32,795 bases of DNA from Verrucomicrobia subdivision 6 bacterium (GTDB lineage Bacteria > Verrucomicrobiota > Verrucomicrobiia > Methylacidiphilales > Verrucolacustridaceae). Where the stretch lies: NCBI GenBank assembly GCA_945866245.1, contig CAMBGW010000002.1, positions 1 to 32,795 of the forward strand, in the 5' to 3' direction. This document shows positions 32,535 to 32,795 of this stretch, piece by piece (within the stretch, counting starts at the first letter, position 1; the number at the start of each line of letters is the position of its first letter). Made by a program: the position numbers and the translations under genes. The notes below the pieces were generated by a model. It made no database searches. It saw nothing but the letters and a program-made list of their open reading frames with translations, and was not told where the DNA came from.

Positions 32535-32795
32535 ATGTCAATCACGGCGACCCAAGTCGGGCAGGCTTTCGGGAATTATCAGCTGGAGCGGGAACTAGGC
32601 CAAGGGGGAATGGGAACAGTTTATTTAGCCAAAGATAGCGGCCTCAACCGGTATGTTGCCCTAAAGATTTTACGGTCGGATCTGGGCGATGATCCCTCCT
32701 TTTCTCGGAAATTTCTTGAAGAGGTCGAGGTCACCGCTTCTCTGGCACACCCCAACATCATTCGTGTCTTCACCTTGGGCGAACAGGAAGGCCGC
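32535..32795 (+). CDS. Serine/threonine protein kinase, N-terminal fragment
   Basis: The ATG at 32535 opens a frame that is still open at the window end (87 residues seen). The Hanks-type kinase N-lobe is clear. The glycine-rich loop ELGQGGMGTVYLAKD lies at about 20-34, the ATP-contacting lysine in YVALKIL, and an alphaC-helix region FLEEVEVTASLAHPNIIRVF contains the conserved Glu. It would be a bacterial PknB-type kinase; sensor or membrane domains lie outside the window. It runs divergently from the UXS-like operon. Its + strand is visibly G-rich, unlike most genes in the window. Confidence 0.9.
   Translation, partial: MSITATQVGQAFGNYQLERELGQGGMGTVYLAKDSGLNRYVALKILRSDLGDDPSFSRKFLEEVEVTASLAHPNIIRVFTLGEQEGR

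Overview
This window is a gene-dense stretch of a Gram-negative (diderm) aerobic bacterium. TonB, ExbB and ExbD, an RND pump with a lipoprotein adaptor, a GtrA-type flippase and a secreted S41 protease indicate two membranes. A squalene-epoxidase-like enzyme and a membrane desaturase need O2. I favour the PVC group, possibly Verrucomicrobiota, but no rRNA is present and this placement is an inference. Genes are tightly packed: no gene-free gap exceeds 300 bases (the longest is about 165), and many neighbours overlap through ATGA, GTGA or TTGA. I saw no insertion sequence, prophage, CRISPR array or integrase.

Layout, left to right. (1) 1-5700: the end of ispF, then tmk, holB, accB, accC, thiE, a PfkB-family kinase and a small membrane protein, all on +. 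(2) 5825-8520: a membrane fatty-acid desaturase and citramalate synthase (cimA). (3) 8581-8758: two tail-to-tail tRNA genes, Asn(GTT) on + and Arg(CCG) on -. (4) 8809-9818, on -: an unrecognised protein coupled by a TTGA overlap to a secreted protein with six exact-length 24-residue MORN-like repeats. (5) 9875-14515: the most interesting part. A GtrA-like membrane protein, a PIG-L-type deacetylase and an oxidosqualene cyclase (OSC, with the sterol-type DCTAE motif rather than the hopene-type DXDD) overlap head to tail on +. They face a squalene monooxygenase homologue on -. (6) 14587-15383, on -: clpS and a DUF2017-like gene, an arrangement best known from Actinobacteria. (7) 15461-17645: an orphan CHASE2-like membrane sensor overlapping obgE. 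(8) 17687-24752: RND adaptor, RND pump, TonB-like protein, ExbB, ExbD and peptide deformylase. (9) 24759-29179: an amidohydrolase, then bioF-bioA-bioD. (10) 29176-32454, on -: a UXS-like epimerase, a carboxy-terminal processing protease and tsaD. (11) From 32535: the beginning of a Ser/Thr protein kinase, cut by the window end.

How the genes fit together. The squalene monooxygenase and OSC are the two committed steps from squalene to a tetracyclic sterol-type product. The deacetylase and flippase next to the OSC raise the possibility that this product is glycosylated and exported, by analogy with hopanoid tailoring (inference). The OSC has lost both residues matching the human deprotonation pair (His232 and Tyr503), so its product may not be lanosterol or cycloartenol. 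Biotin synthesis (bioFAD) and biotin use (accBC) occur in the same window but in separate operons. The + strand is C-rich over G in genes of both orientations, which points to replication-strand skew. The 3' half of the OSC gene and the start of the kinase gene visibly depart from this.
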